In this document: positions 8,163-15,812 of the stretch, piece after piece
How the letters are laid out: each line of letters begins with the position of its first letter
Numbering within the stretch: position 1 is the first letter of the stretch
Assembly (NCBI GenBank): GCA_041661665.1
Contig: JBAZTW010000027.1
Span: 1 to 28,284, forward strand
DNA length: 28,284 nucleotides
Source: GWC2-45-44 sp041661665
Lineage (GTDB): Bacteria; Planctomycetota; Phycisphaerae; Sedimentisphaerales; UBA12454
Direction: 5' to 3'
Notes under the pieces: model-generated
Seen by the model: only the letters and a program-made list of their open reading frames with translations
The model's database searches: none
Told to the model about the DNA's origin: nothing
Translations under genes and position numbers: made by a program

Positions 8163-8229
8163 GACATTTGGCTAAATTATTACAAAAATTCCTTACATCT
8201 TTACCTCTATATTTTCTTATCTCCTTTTT

Positions 8230-9198
8230 TTACCCGACTTGTCGGCGTTCAAAGAGAGCGATGGCAATAAGGATAAAGGCAGCAGAGTAAATCAAGCCAT
8301 AAATTCCACAGGAAGCAATGTAGCCTGCCGTGATACTGAAGGTTTGTTCGTAAATCGCATCGCTAATCCAGAAAACCTGAAGACTTGGGACGATTATTTT
8401 ACCTATTTTAGCCCAAAGGTTGGCGTGTGCCAGTCTGCCGAAGACGTAATCGCTGATTAGGCCTAACAAAAACAGGCCTATGCAGCAGTTGAGGGTAACA
8501 AGGACATTGAAGCGGGTTGAGAACATCAAAGCCGCAGCGGTGAGGACGAAAAGGGCGATTAAAAGTAAAATTGAGGCGTAAATATCTATTAAATTGAGCT
8601 TGTTTTCTGCCGGATTGAACTTCCATTCACGGTCTATAAACATAAGAAAAACAATGATAATTGTCGCGAAAATTGAGGCAATAATGACGGCGGTTGAGGT
8701 GAATTTCCAATCGTAAGAGTAGTTTAGGAAAGCAGTTATAGCTAAAATCAGAATTGCAGATATTGCGGCTGATACTATAATAGTAGGGTCGTGGGTGTCG
8801 GAAGCGGTTGATAAAACGCCGTGGCGGATTGTCATAATCATTACGATTGTAAGGACATAGTGGGCAAGGACAACCGCACCGGCAACTCCGAAAAATTTGC
8901 CAAGTATGAAAATATAGCGTGGGACAGGCTTTGATAAGGTGGTTAAAATGGTTTTTGTTTCGATTTCCTCGGTAATTGCCGTTGAGGCGGAGAAAGTAGC
9001 TATGAACAAACCGGCAAGAAAGAGCGTAGAGAGGGCTAATTCTCTGAGCATTTTGTTGTCATCGTCCATACTGTACATTGTGAGGGATGGGCTCATAAAG
9101 AACAGGAAAGCAGCGGCGACTATTATGATGGTATAGACCGGCTGTCTGATTGCTTCAGTGAACGTGTTTTTTGCTATTGAAAATAATTTGTAAAGCAT
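8230..9198 (-). CDS. ABC-2 type transporter permease
   Basis: Polytopic inner-membrane protein of 322 residues with six to seven predicted helices, for example PVYTIIIVAAAFLFF, IIIASIFATIIIVFLMF and LLLIALFVLTAAALMF. The conserved element SASTAITEEIETKTILTTLSKPVPRYIFILGKFFG is the coupling-helix region of ABC-2/NosY-like permeases. Its start, LFSIAKNTFTEAIRQPVY, matches the start of the permease at 16999 (IWAVARNTFVSAIR), so the two are likely paralogues. ATG (9198-9196) is preferred over GTG 9219 for that alignment; neither has a clear ribosome site. No ATPase is adjacent on this strand; the ATPase at 15813 is the obvious candidate partner. It is transcribed away from the SPFH cluster. The substrate is unknown. 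Confidence 0.75.
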   Translation of the reverse strand: MLYKLFSIAKNTFTEAIRQPVYTIIIVAAAFLFFMSPSLTMYSMDDDNKMLRELALSTLFLAGLFIATFSASTAITEEIETKTILTTLSKPVPRYIFILGKFFGVAGAVVLAHYVLTIVMIMTIRHGVLSTASDTHDPTIIVSAAISAILILAITAFLNYSYDWKFTSTAVIIASIFATIIIVFLMFIDREWKFNPAENKLNLIDIYASILLLIALFVLTAAALMFSTRFNVLVTLNCCIGLFLLGLISDYVFGRLAHANLWAKIGKIIVPSLQVFWISDAIYEQTFSITAGYIASCGIYGLIYSAAFILIAIALFERRQVG

Positions 9199-9228
9199 AA
9201 GTTTAAAAGATATTACCACTTTTTAGAC

Positions 9229-9256
9229 TTGCCGTAAAGTAACTTTCTTATATACT
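9229..9256 (+). promoter_or_regulatory. Candidate promoter of the SPFH / P1B-ATPase / ABC cluster
   Basis: TTGCCG (9229-9234) and TATACT (9251-9256) are 16 bases apart in the divergent gap between the permease and the first SPFH gene. Initiation near 9263 would give a 64-base leader. No operator or inverted repeat for a metal regulator was recognised nearby. Confidence 0.4.
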
Positions 9257-9326
9257 TATGTTTCTAAGGTTTGTTCGATACCGATGGCGGCATTTTTTAG
9301 ATTATAGGGATAACGGGAAATAATTG

Positions 9327-11363
9327 ATGCAGACAGAAACGAAACGGGCAGGGGTTGTTTGTGTAATAGCTCTTGTATTGAGCGTAATATTTTTTCTCAG
9401 CATTTATGTGCTGAGCAAGTTCACCGGCGTTGTACCTTTATATGCGATTAGCTGGCAGATATTGGCGGCGGCTGCGATATGGGCGATTCTTGCGGTTCAG
9501 TTTTACCAGAGGTTTCTGGCTGAGCAGGAAAAACTCGATATGGCTCAGCTTGAAAAGGCCAGCGGCGATACGATATTCGAGGAGCAGAAAAATCATTCGG
9601 AACTTTTCGCGGTAGCACAAAACAGGCTGAGAATTTTTGAGAAATGGTTTCTGCCTGTGTTTTCAATTATTGTAGCGGTATATCAGTTATTCATCGGGGT
9701 GATGTTTGTACGGTATCTTTTGAGGCGGCAGGAAACGCCTGCGGTAAGCCATTTGCTTGTGGGCGCGGTTTTGATGGTTGCGATAGCGTTTTTGAGCTTT
9801 CTGTTTTCGCTTTACGCGACGGGTCTTTCGTCGCAGGCGCAATGGCGGCCATTGAGGGCGGGCGGAAGTTATTTTCTGATAATATCGATAATGTCATTCG
9901 CGACAGCGGCGGCGATGGCTTTTGCGCAGTTCAAGGTTGAGGCTGTTTTGAGCGTGATGGACTGGGTTGCGCCTATTGTGATTTTGCTGCTCGGTCTTGA
10001 GATGGCTTTGAATTTTGTATTTGATATTTACAGACCCCGTCAGAAAGGGCAATATGCGGCGTGCGCCTATGACAGCAGGCTGCTCGCGGCGTTATCATCG
10101 CCGGGGAATATTTTGCAGACTGCGGCAACGGCCATTGATTATCAGTTCGGGTTTAAGGTTTCGCAGACGTGGTTTTATAAAATAGTTGCCGGGGCAGTTG
10201 TGCCTTTGGTAATAGTTTCGGCGGTGATACTTTATTCGCTGAGTTGTATTTTGATTGTCGGGCCTGAGTCGCAGGCGATAATTGAACGGTTCGGTTCGGC
10301 GGTAGATTCGCAGGGTAAGGTTCGGCTTGTTGAGCCGGGCATTACGTTTAAATTGCCCTGGCCGTTTGATGTCGCACAGGAATTTGCGACGAGGGAAATT
10401 CAGGAGATACATATAGGTTATGTGCCCGATGATGACCCGGAGAAAGAGAAAGAACTGCTCTGGGGTACGGAGCATTATAAGGCAGAGTATAATCTTCTGG
10501 TAGCAACGGAGAATATCGGTTCGCAGGAAAAAGGAGCTGTGCCTGTGAGTATTATCAGGGCGGCGATTCCGGTGCAGTATCGTGTAGTGAACCTTTATAA
10601 ATATCTTTACAAATACGCTGACAGCAGAAAAATTCTCGAGGCGGTTTGTAATCGTGAGGTGGTTAAATTCGCGGCGGGAGCAAGGATTGAACCTGAGTCG
10701 GAAAATGCTAAAAGCAATGAGGAAAGTCTGCTCGGCGCGGGCAGGGCGAAGGCCGCTGATGAGCTTGTTCGGACGGTACAGGCAGAGGCGGACAGGCTTG
10801 AGCTTGGCGTTGAAATAGTTTTTATGGGGTTGCAGGGTTTTCATCCGCCGCCAGCGGTTGCACAGGATTTTCAGGCGGTTATAGGGTCTGTTCAGAAAAA
10901 GCAGGCAGCGGTTCTTGAGGCGATTGCTCAAAGGGACTGGCTGTTCACTATGAATGTCGGGTCTGTACAAAAAGCAGAAGATTTGTACGGTTTGGCGGAC
11001 AAGTATATGGAAGCCGCTCAGGCGGGCGACAAAAAAGAGACTGATAAGCTGAAGCTGGAGCTTGATAGTGCGTTTTCGCAGGCGAGCGGAGAATTGTTTG
11101 CCAAACTTCGTCAGGCCAGGAGTTATTCTTATGAGAAAGCGACACTGGCTGAGGCGACGGGGAAACGGTTCGCTCAGCAGCTTGAGGCTTACAGGGCATC
11201 GAAGGTTATTTATAAGCACGAATTGAAGATGAGTATGCTCGAGGAATCTCTTGCGAAAATCAGGAAATATATAGTTGTGGCTGATGGCGACAAGCAGGTA
11301 ACGGTAGTAGATTTGCAGGAAAAACTAATGCCGAGCTTGTATGATATAGAACCCGTGAAATAA
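9327..11363 (+). CDS. SPFH/band 7 protein with N-terminal multi-helix membrane domain
   Basis: Membrane protein of 678 residues. The first 235 residues hold six predicted helices (about 10-33, 40-60, 105-130, 140-165, 180-205, 212-235). A seventh helix (286-311, VVPLVIVSAVILYSLSCILIV) sits directly before an HflK/HflC-like SPFH domain (312 to about 500; GPESQAIIERFG, LVEPGITFKLPWPFD, LLWGTEHY). The C terminus is a charged, probably coiled-coil tail. Ordinary HflK and HflC have one N-terminal helix and 300-430 residues, so the extra membrane domain is unusual. GGGA at 9315-9318 supports ATG 9327; a TTG lies just upstream. It is the first gene of the cluster with HflC, HflK and the P1B-ATPase, and probably forms mixed ring or cage assemblies with them. 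No protease or ftsH is present. Confidence 0.75.
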   Translation: MQTETKRAGVVCVIALVLSVIFFLSIYVLSKFTGVVPLYAISWQILAAAAIWAILAVQFYQRFLAEQEKLDMAQLEKASGDTIFEEQKNHSELFAVAQNRLRIFEKWFLPVFSIIVAVYQLFIGVMFVRYLLRRQETPAVSHLLVGAVLMVAIAFLSFLFSLYATGLSSQAQWRPLRAGGSYFLIISIMSFATAAAMAFAQFKVEAVLSVMDWVAPIVILLLGLEMALNFVFDIYRPRQKGQYAACAYDSRLLAALSSPGNILQTAATAIDYQFGFKVSQTWFYKIVAGAVVPLVIVSAVILYSLSCILIVGPESQAIIERFGSAVDSQGKVRLVEPGITFKLPWPFDVAQEFATREIQEIHIGYVPDDDPEKEKELLWGTEHYKAEYNLLVATENIGSQEKGAVPVSIIRAAIPVQYRVVNLYKYLYKYADSRKILEAVCNREVVKFAAGARIEPESENAKSNEESLLGAGRAKAADELVRTVQAEADRLELGVEIVFMGLQGFHPPPAVAQDFQAVIGSVQKKQAAVLEAIAQRDWLFTMNVGSVQKAEDLYGLADKYMEAAQAGDKKETDKLKLELDSAFSQASGELFAKLRQARSYSYEKATLAEATGKRFAQQLEAYRASKVIYKHELKMSMLEESLAKIRKYIVVADGDKQVTVVDLQEKLMPSLYDIEPVK

Positions 11364-11370
11364 AAGATAA

Positions 11371-11438
11371 AAAATAAAAATTGTGGAATCGCCTGCGGCG
11401 ATGGAATTTTAATGAACCCTGCCATAGTGATGGCAGGG
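11371..11438. repeat. Intergenic palindrome, family A copy 1, plus second hairpin
   Basis: An AT-rich lead is followed by TTGTGGAATCGCCTGCGGCG and ATGGAATTTTAAT, with stem ATCGCC (11388-11393) and GGCGAT (11397-11402). A second hairpin follows: CCCTGCCAT (11417-11425) with ATGGCAGGG (11430-11438). Copies of the first part occur at 18381-18433 and 15757-15798, with a diverged one at 23881-23911. It fills the gap between two SPFH genes and has no T run, so it is unlikely to end the transcript. Confidence 0.6.
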
Positions 11439-11507
11439 CTAAACACGAAAAGAAAATAGAAAATCGACATTAGAAATTTAAGAATGGGAATTTAAGGATA
11501 AGAGTAA

Positions 11508-12407
11508 ATGAAAAATTTTGCGGTATTAATTCTGGTTTTGTTAATTATTGCGGTATTAGGTTTGTATCTTGTGTCGTTTCAGGTGCGGCAGACCGAATCG
11601 GCATTGGTGCTTACGTTTGGCGAAGCGACCAAGCAGATTACCAGGCCGGGCTGGAACTGGAAATGGCCTGCACCGATTCAGACATTGGTAAAGTATGATT
11701 CAAGGCCGATGCTGTTTGACGGTGTGGAAGAAGAAACCACGACCAAGGGCAGCGAGCCGATAATCGTGCAGAGCTATATTTATTGGCGTATCGCAGAGCC
11801 GAAGAAGTTTCGTGAGTCAGTTCGAGATGTTGCAGGCGCGGAGAAGATATTGAAGAGCAGACTGCGCGATGCGCAGAATAAGGTCGTAGGCAAACATTAT
11901 TTCAGCGAGTTTGTGAATACCGACCGGAGCCAAATAAAATTCGGCGATATTGAAAGTGAAATGGTTACCGTGCTGGCAGTGCCTGTCAAAGAGGCTTATG
12001 GAATAAGCGTTGAGACGGTCGGATTAAAGATGCTCAAGGTCAGCGAAAAGGTAACTGAAGATGTTTTTGCTCGAATGAGAGCTGACAGGAGACGCAAGAC
12101 CGAGGCGACGCTTGCACAGGGTAACGCAGAAGCAACGAGAATCAGAAGCGATGCTGATTCGAAAGTTGTTGAGCTGATGGCAGCGGCGGAGGCACGGGCC
12201 AAGGCAATCAGGGGTTCGGGCGACGCGGAGGCTGCGCAGTATTACAAGATGCTTGAGGCAGATCCTGAATTTGCGATGTTCCTGCGAGAAATTGAGACGC
12301 TGAAGAAAACGCTTAAGGAGCGTACGACGGTTGTACTGCCTGCGGATGCTGAGCCGTTTAAGCTGCTTCGGGCGATGCCGACAATCGAACCGGCAAAAGA
12401 AAAGTAA
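11508..12407 (+). CDS. hflC: HflC-type SPFH protein
   Basis: Membrane-anchored SPFH protein of 299 residues, the HflC partner of HflK. In well-studied bacteria HflKC encloses and modulates the FtsH protease. One N-terminal helix (4-24, VLILVLLIIAVLGLYLVSF) precedes the SPFH domain (RQTESALVLTFGE, TRPGWNWKWPAPIQTL, about 25-190). The coiled-coil has the typical HflC order RMRADRRRKTEATLAQGNAE, then IRSDADSK and ARAKAIRGSGDAEA, then YKMLEADPEFAMFLREIETL, and TTVVLPADAEPFKLL near the end. Length is normal for the family. AAGGA at 11494-11498 fixes ATG 11508. It lies between two other SPFH genes, which is not the usual hflK-hflC pair order. Confidence 0.88.
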   Translation: MKNFAVLILVLLIIAVLGLYLVSFQVRQTESALVLTFGEATKQITRPGWNWKWPAPIQTLVKYDSRPMLFDGVEEETTTKGSEPIIVQSYIYWRIAEPKKFRESVRDVAGAEKILKSRLRDAQNKVVGKHYFSEFVNTDRSQIKFGDIESEMVTVLAVPVKEAYGISVETVGLKMLKVSEKVTEDVFARMRADRRRKTEATLAQGNAEATRIRSDADSKVVELMAAAEARAKAIRGSGDAEAAQYYKMLEADPEFAMFLREIETLKKTLKERTTVVLPADAEPFKLLRAMPTIEPAKEK

Positions 12408-12454
12408 AAAAAATGAAAAATACAGACCCCGGTAAAATATGGGGCTAAATAAAA

Positions 12455-12484
12455 CAGCGTGGGCTAAGAGCCCACCCTACAAAA
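12455..12484. repeat. Intergenic palindrome, family B copy 1
   Basis: The stem is GTGGGCT (12459-12465) with AGCCCAC (12469-12475) inside the conserved frame CAGCGTGGGCT..AGCCCACCCTACAAA. The same unit, also preceded by AATAAAA, occurs at 18439-18466. It sits in the gap between hflC and the hflK-like gene. Confidence 0.65.
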
Positions 12485-12506
12485 CTGTTTTAAATTGGGA
12501 ACAGAT

Positions 12507-13793
12507 ATGAGCGATAGTCGTAAACACAAGCATAAACATAAACACGAGCATACGTGCAGTTGCGGATGCGGGCACAATCTTTTAGAAGAACGAACCGAGA
12601 TAATAGCGGGCGAACTTGACGCGGGAAGCAGAAGCCTTTCAGATGCGCTTAGAATCAGCTTTGTGGTATTGAAGATTGTGATGGTTGCTCTGGTGGTATT
12701 GTTCTTTAGTTCAGGCGTTTTTACGGTCGGGCCCGATGAAAGGGCGATGGTTCTGCGGTTTGGCAAAATTCGGGGCGAAGAAAAGAGAATTCTTGCTCCG
12801 GGACTGCACTGGGCGATTCCATATCCGGTCGAAGAGGTTATAAAATTTCCGGGCAGAAATACGGTAGAGCGTCTGCCGATAGACAGTTTCTGGTATAATG
12901 AGACGCAGAATTCAGCAGGGATGCCGTCGCTGAATCCGGTAACAGATGGGTATTGCATTACGCGAAACGACACTGTGGCTGATTTGAAAGGGGGCGATGA
13001 TTATAATATCGTTCATTCAAAATGGCTCTTGACATATAAAATTTCGGACTGTGAAATGTTTTTGAAAAATGTTTATGTCAAGCCCGCGCCGGCAGGTCAG
13101 AATTATATTGATGTAATCGCTGAGAGTGTTTCGCCTTTTTTGAAGGCTTTAGCTTCGGACGCGATTGTAGCGACGATGGTTCAGTTCAGTATAGATGAGG
13201 CGATAAAGAGCGATGCGGACATCAGCAGGAACGCTGAAAAACTTTTGCAGGCGAAACTTGACAGCATAAACAGCGGCATAGATGTCGATTCGATGCAGAT
13301 TACACAGATTATCTGGCCGAGGCAGGTTGATGATGCTTTTGTAGCATCGATTAAGGCGAGCAACGAATCGGACAAAGTGGTTCGTGAGGCCAGGGGCTAT
13401 TCCGAGAGCAAAATTAACGAGGCCGGCGGAGTTGATATCGCAAAGGCAATTGCTGACCCGAATATAAGTGAAAAGGATTTGGAGTATTACTGGGCAAACG
13501 CTTCGGGACAGGTTCGACAGACGGTATCAGAGGCAAAGGCTTATCGCACAGGGGTTGTCGAATCGGCCAAAGCCAACGCAGATTATCTTGCCAAACTACT
13601 GCCTGAATATCGCAAGAGGCCGAAGCTTGTTATAGCTCGAATATATCAGGACGCGATGGAAGAAGTCCTCAGCAATACACAGGAAACGATAATTGCTCAG
13701 CCGAGTTCCGGTGTCAATAGTACGGAGTTTAGGGTATTGGTGAACAGAGACCCGGCATTGAATAAAAGCAAGAAAACAGAAAATAAAAAATAG
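12507..13793 (+). CDS. hflK: HflK-type SPFH protein with His/Cys-rich N-terminal tail
   Basis: Membrane-anchored SPFH protein of 428 residues. Residues 6-23 are KHKHKHKHEHTCSCGCGH, a strong potential metal-binding tail on the side before the single helix (about 52-76, FVVLKIVMVALVVLFFSSGVF). The SPFH domain follows (GPDERAMVLRFGKI, APGLHWAIPYPVEEVIKF). The C-terminal part has the HflK signature: REARGYSESKINEA, then AYRTGVVESAKANADYL, then LLPEYRKRPKLVIARIYQDA and MEEVLSNTQ. ATG 12507 has GGGA at 12497-12500; a TTG at 12495 overlaps that site and is less likely. The stop is 16 bases before the P1B-ATPase start, so the two are surely co-transcribed. That neighbour lacks its own metal-binding domain, which makes a metal-delivery or sensing role for this tail attractive but unproven. 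Confidence 0.85.
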   Translation: MSDSRKHKHKHKHEHTCSCGCGHNLLEERTEIIAGELDAGSRSLSDALRISFVVLKIVMVALVVLFFSSGVFTVGPDERAMVLRFGKIRGEEKRILAPGLHWAIPYPVEEVIKFPGRNTVERLPIDSFWYNETQNSAGMPSLNPVTDGYCITRNDTVADLKGGDDYNIVHSKWLLTYKISDCEMFLKNVYVKPAPAGQNYIDVIAESVSPFLKALASDAIVATMVQFSIDEAIKSDADISRNAEKLLQAKLDSINSGIDVDSMQITQIIWPRQVDDAFVASIKASNESDKVVREARGYSESKINEAGGVDIAKAIADPNISEKDLEYYWANASGQVRQTVSEAKAYRTGVVESAKANADYLAKLLPEYRKRPKLVIARIYQDAMEEVLSNTQETIIAQPSSGVNSTEFRVLVNRDPALNKSKKTENKK

Positions 13794-13809
13794 GTAATAA
13801 AGAAACGAT

Positions 13810-15747
13810 ATGGCACATAACGCATTAAATTTATCGGCGTATGAAATTGAAAGCGAAAAAACGCACCGAAAACAGGTATCGGTAAGTCTTGCACTGATTG
13901 GTACTCTTTTGGGCGGAACGCTCCTTTTTAATAGTCTAATCTCGCCGATTTTTTATGGCAAAAATTCGGAAGTTAAAGATATGCTGGCAATGCTCGCGGC
14001 GATACTGCTGGGGCTGCCTGTTGTGATTCATTCAATCAAGTCGATTATCGGCGGCCAAATGCATATGGACGAACTGGTAACGCTTGCGATAATCGCGGCG
14101 TTTGCGACGGGCGATTATATCGCGGCCAGCGTTGTGGCGTTTTTCCTTTTGCTAAGTGAACTTGTCGAGACAAGGACGGCTCTCGGTGCAAGGGCGGCGA
14201 TTGAATCGCTTATAAAACTTACGCCTACCAGAGCGTGGGTTGTCGCAGCAGATGGAAGCGACAAGGAGATTGACGCAAGCAAATTAACGAAGGGCGATAT
14301 TATTAGAGTACGCCCCGGCGATAATATAGCGGCTGACGGTGATGTCGTTAAGGGATTGAGTTCTGTTAATGAAGCGACGATTACGGGTGAGTCTCTGCCT
14401 GCGGATAAGCTGCCGGGTATGCAGGTTTTCGCGGGTACGAGCAATTTGACCGGCGTTCTTGATATTATGGTAACTCGTGCCGGCGAAGATACGACACTGG
14501 GCAAGGTTCAAACGCTGATATTGGATGCCGAACATACGAAAATTCCGATAATGCGAATTATCGACAGATATGTAAAATGGTATATACCTACGATATTGAT
14601 GATATCGGCGATAATATGGTTTTTCACACGCGATATAAACCGTGCAATTGGAGCGATAGTTGTTTCGTGTCCGTGCGCGTTGATTTTGGCGACACCTACG
14701 GCTATGGTCGCCGCTCTTTCGGCATCGGCAAGGCTTGGTATATTGATAAAGAAGGTTGCTGACCTTGAGCTTGCGGGAAGAATTACGGCGATGGTTTTCG
14801 ATAAGACCGGAACGCTGACAACAGGCCAGCTTTATGTAACCAAACTCACGCCGACCAGCGGCGTTGAGGCAGGCGAGCTTTTGAAGTCAGCAGCTTCGGC
14901 AGAGCAGATGAGTAAGCACCCGGCGGCGAGAGCATTACAGTTAGTTGCAAGAGAGGCTAATCTTGTGCTTTCAACGGCGGATAATTTTGCGGAAACACCC
15001 GGCAAGGGTGTCAGCGCGATTGTCGGCGGCGTTAAGATTTTTGTCGGCAGAGATACATTCCTCCACGAGCAGGGCATTGATACATCGGTTGTGTCTGACC
15101 CATCGCTGCACGAGGAACAGGGATTCAGTACGTTATATGTTGCTTCCGGCGGAAAATGTGTCGGCTGGATAGGTTTGCAGGATAAGACGAGGCCTGAGGC
15201 TCGGCTGGCGGTTGAGCAGTTGTTCGCGACTGGAATCAAGCGGATTACAATGCTGACCGGCGACAGAGAAGAAGTTGCACGGCGAGTCGCAGCGGAATTG
15301 GGCTGTACTGATGTGAAAGCCAAATGTCTGCCTCAGGATAAGCTGGCGATTGTGGAACATATAAAAAATGACGGTCATATTGTCGCGGTTGTCGGCGATG
15401 GAATAAATGATGCTCCGGCATTGGCAAGCGGCGATTTGGGAATAGCGATGGGAGCGGCGGGCAGCGATGTGGCGATAAATTCGGCGTCAATCGCGCTGAT
15501 GAGCAACGATTTGAAAAGGCTTCCGTTTTTGGTGCGTCTGTCGCGAAAGACGAGAACGGTTATCAATCAAAACCTGCTTTTTGGTATTTTATTTATTATT
15601 CTCGGCGTTTCGGCATCGGCGGTCGGCTGGCTGCCGTTGATTTACGCGGCGTTTCTGCATTTTGCCGGCTCGCTGGTGGTTGTGTTCAATAGCGCAAGGC
15701 TCGTGCGTTTCGGCGAAGAACTTGAACCACATAAGATTGAAAATTGA
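13810..15747 (+). CDS. P1B-type heavy-metal ATPase without N-terminal HMA domain
   Basis: ATP-driven cation exporter of 645 residues in the inner membrane. All P-type motifs are present: TGES (192-195), membrane metal site SCPCALILATPT (C287-P288-C289), phosphorylation site DKTGTLT (D331), nucleotide-site HP (SKHPAARA, H370-P371) and hinge GDGINDAPAL (529-538). No heavy-metal-associated domain precedes the first helices; the N terminus is only about 25 residues. The last helix reads LHFAGSLVVVFNSARLV, with H617 where zinc/cadmium pumps usually have a DxG and copper pumps MxxSS, so the metal cannot be assigned safely. The C-terminal residues HKIEN run into the AT-rich lead of a family A repeat. 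It is flanked by the His-rich HflK and an ABC ATPase, all on one strand. Confidence 0.88.
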   Translation: MAHNALNLSAYEIESEKTHRKQVSVSLALIGTLLGGTLLFNSLISPIFYGKNSEVKDMLAMLAAILLGLPVVIHSIKSIIGGQMHMDELVTLAIIAAFATGDYIAASVVAFFLLLSELVETRTALGARAAIESLIKLTPTRAWVVAADGSDKEIDASKLTKGDIIRVRPGDNIAADGDVVKGLSSVNEATITGESLPADKLPGMQVFAGTSNLTGVLDIMVTRAGEDTTLGKVQTLILDAEHTKIPIMRIIDRYVKWYIPTILMISAIIWFFTRDINRAIGAIVVSCPCALILATPTAMVAALSASARLGILIKKVADLELAGRITAMVFDKTGTLTTGQLYVTKLTPTSGVEAGELLKSAASAEQMSKHPAARALQLVAREANLVLSTADNFAETPGKGVSAIVGGVKIFVGRDTFLHEQGIDTSVVSDPSLHEEQGFSTLYVASGGKCVGWIGLQDKTRPEARLAVEQLFATGIKRITMLTGDREEVARRVAAELGCTDVKAKCLPQDKLAIVEHIKNDGHIVAVVGDGINDAPALASGDLGIAMGAAGSDVAINSASIALMSNDLKRLPFLVRLSRKTRTVINQNLLFGILFIILGVSASAVGWLPLIYAAFLHFAGSLVVVFNSARLVRFGEELEPHKIEN

Positions 15748-15756
15748 AAATTTAAG

Positions 15757-15798
15757 ATTGAAAAATTATGGAATCGGCTTTGCCGATGGAGTTTTATT
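15757..15798. repeat. Intergenic palindrome, family A copy 2
   Basis: AAAAATTATGGAATCGG and CTTTGCCGATGGAGTTTTAT match the family A layout, with stem ATCGGC (15773-15778) and GCCGAT (15782-15787). The preceding AT-rich lead repeats AAGATTGAAAA (15733-15743 and 15754-15764). The repeat covers the ATG at 15768 that would give the longest form of the next protein. Confidence 0.55.
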
Positions 15799-15812
15799 TA
15801 AAAAGGGTTTTT

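Noticed and set aside
10095..11219. A 374-codon open frame on the minus strand
   Set aside because: It is wholly antisense to the SPFH gene; its translation is rich in Arg, Leu and Asn with no domain, and follows from the codon bias of the plus-strand gene.
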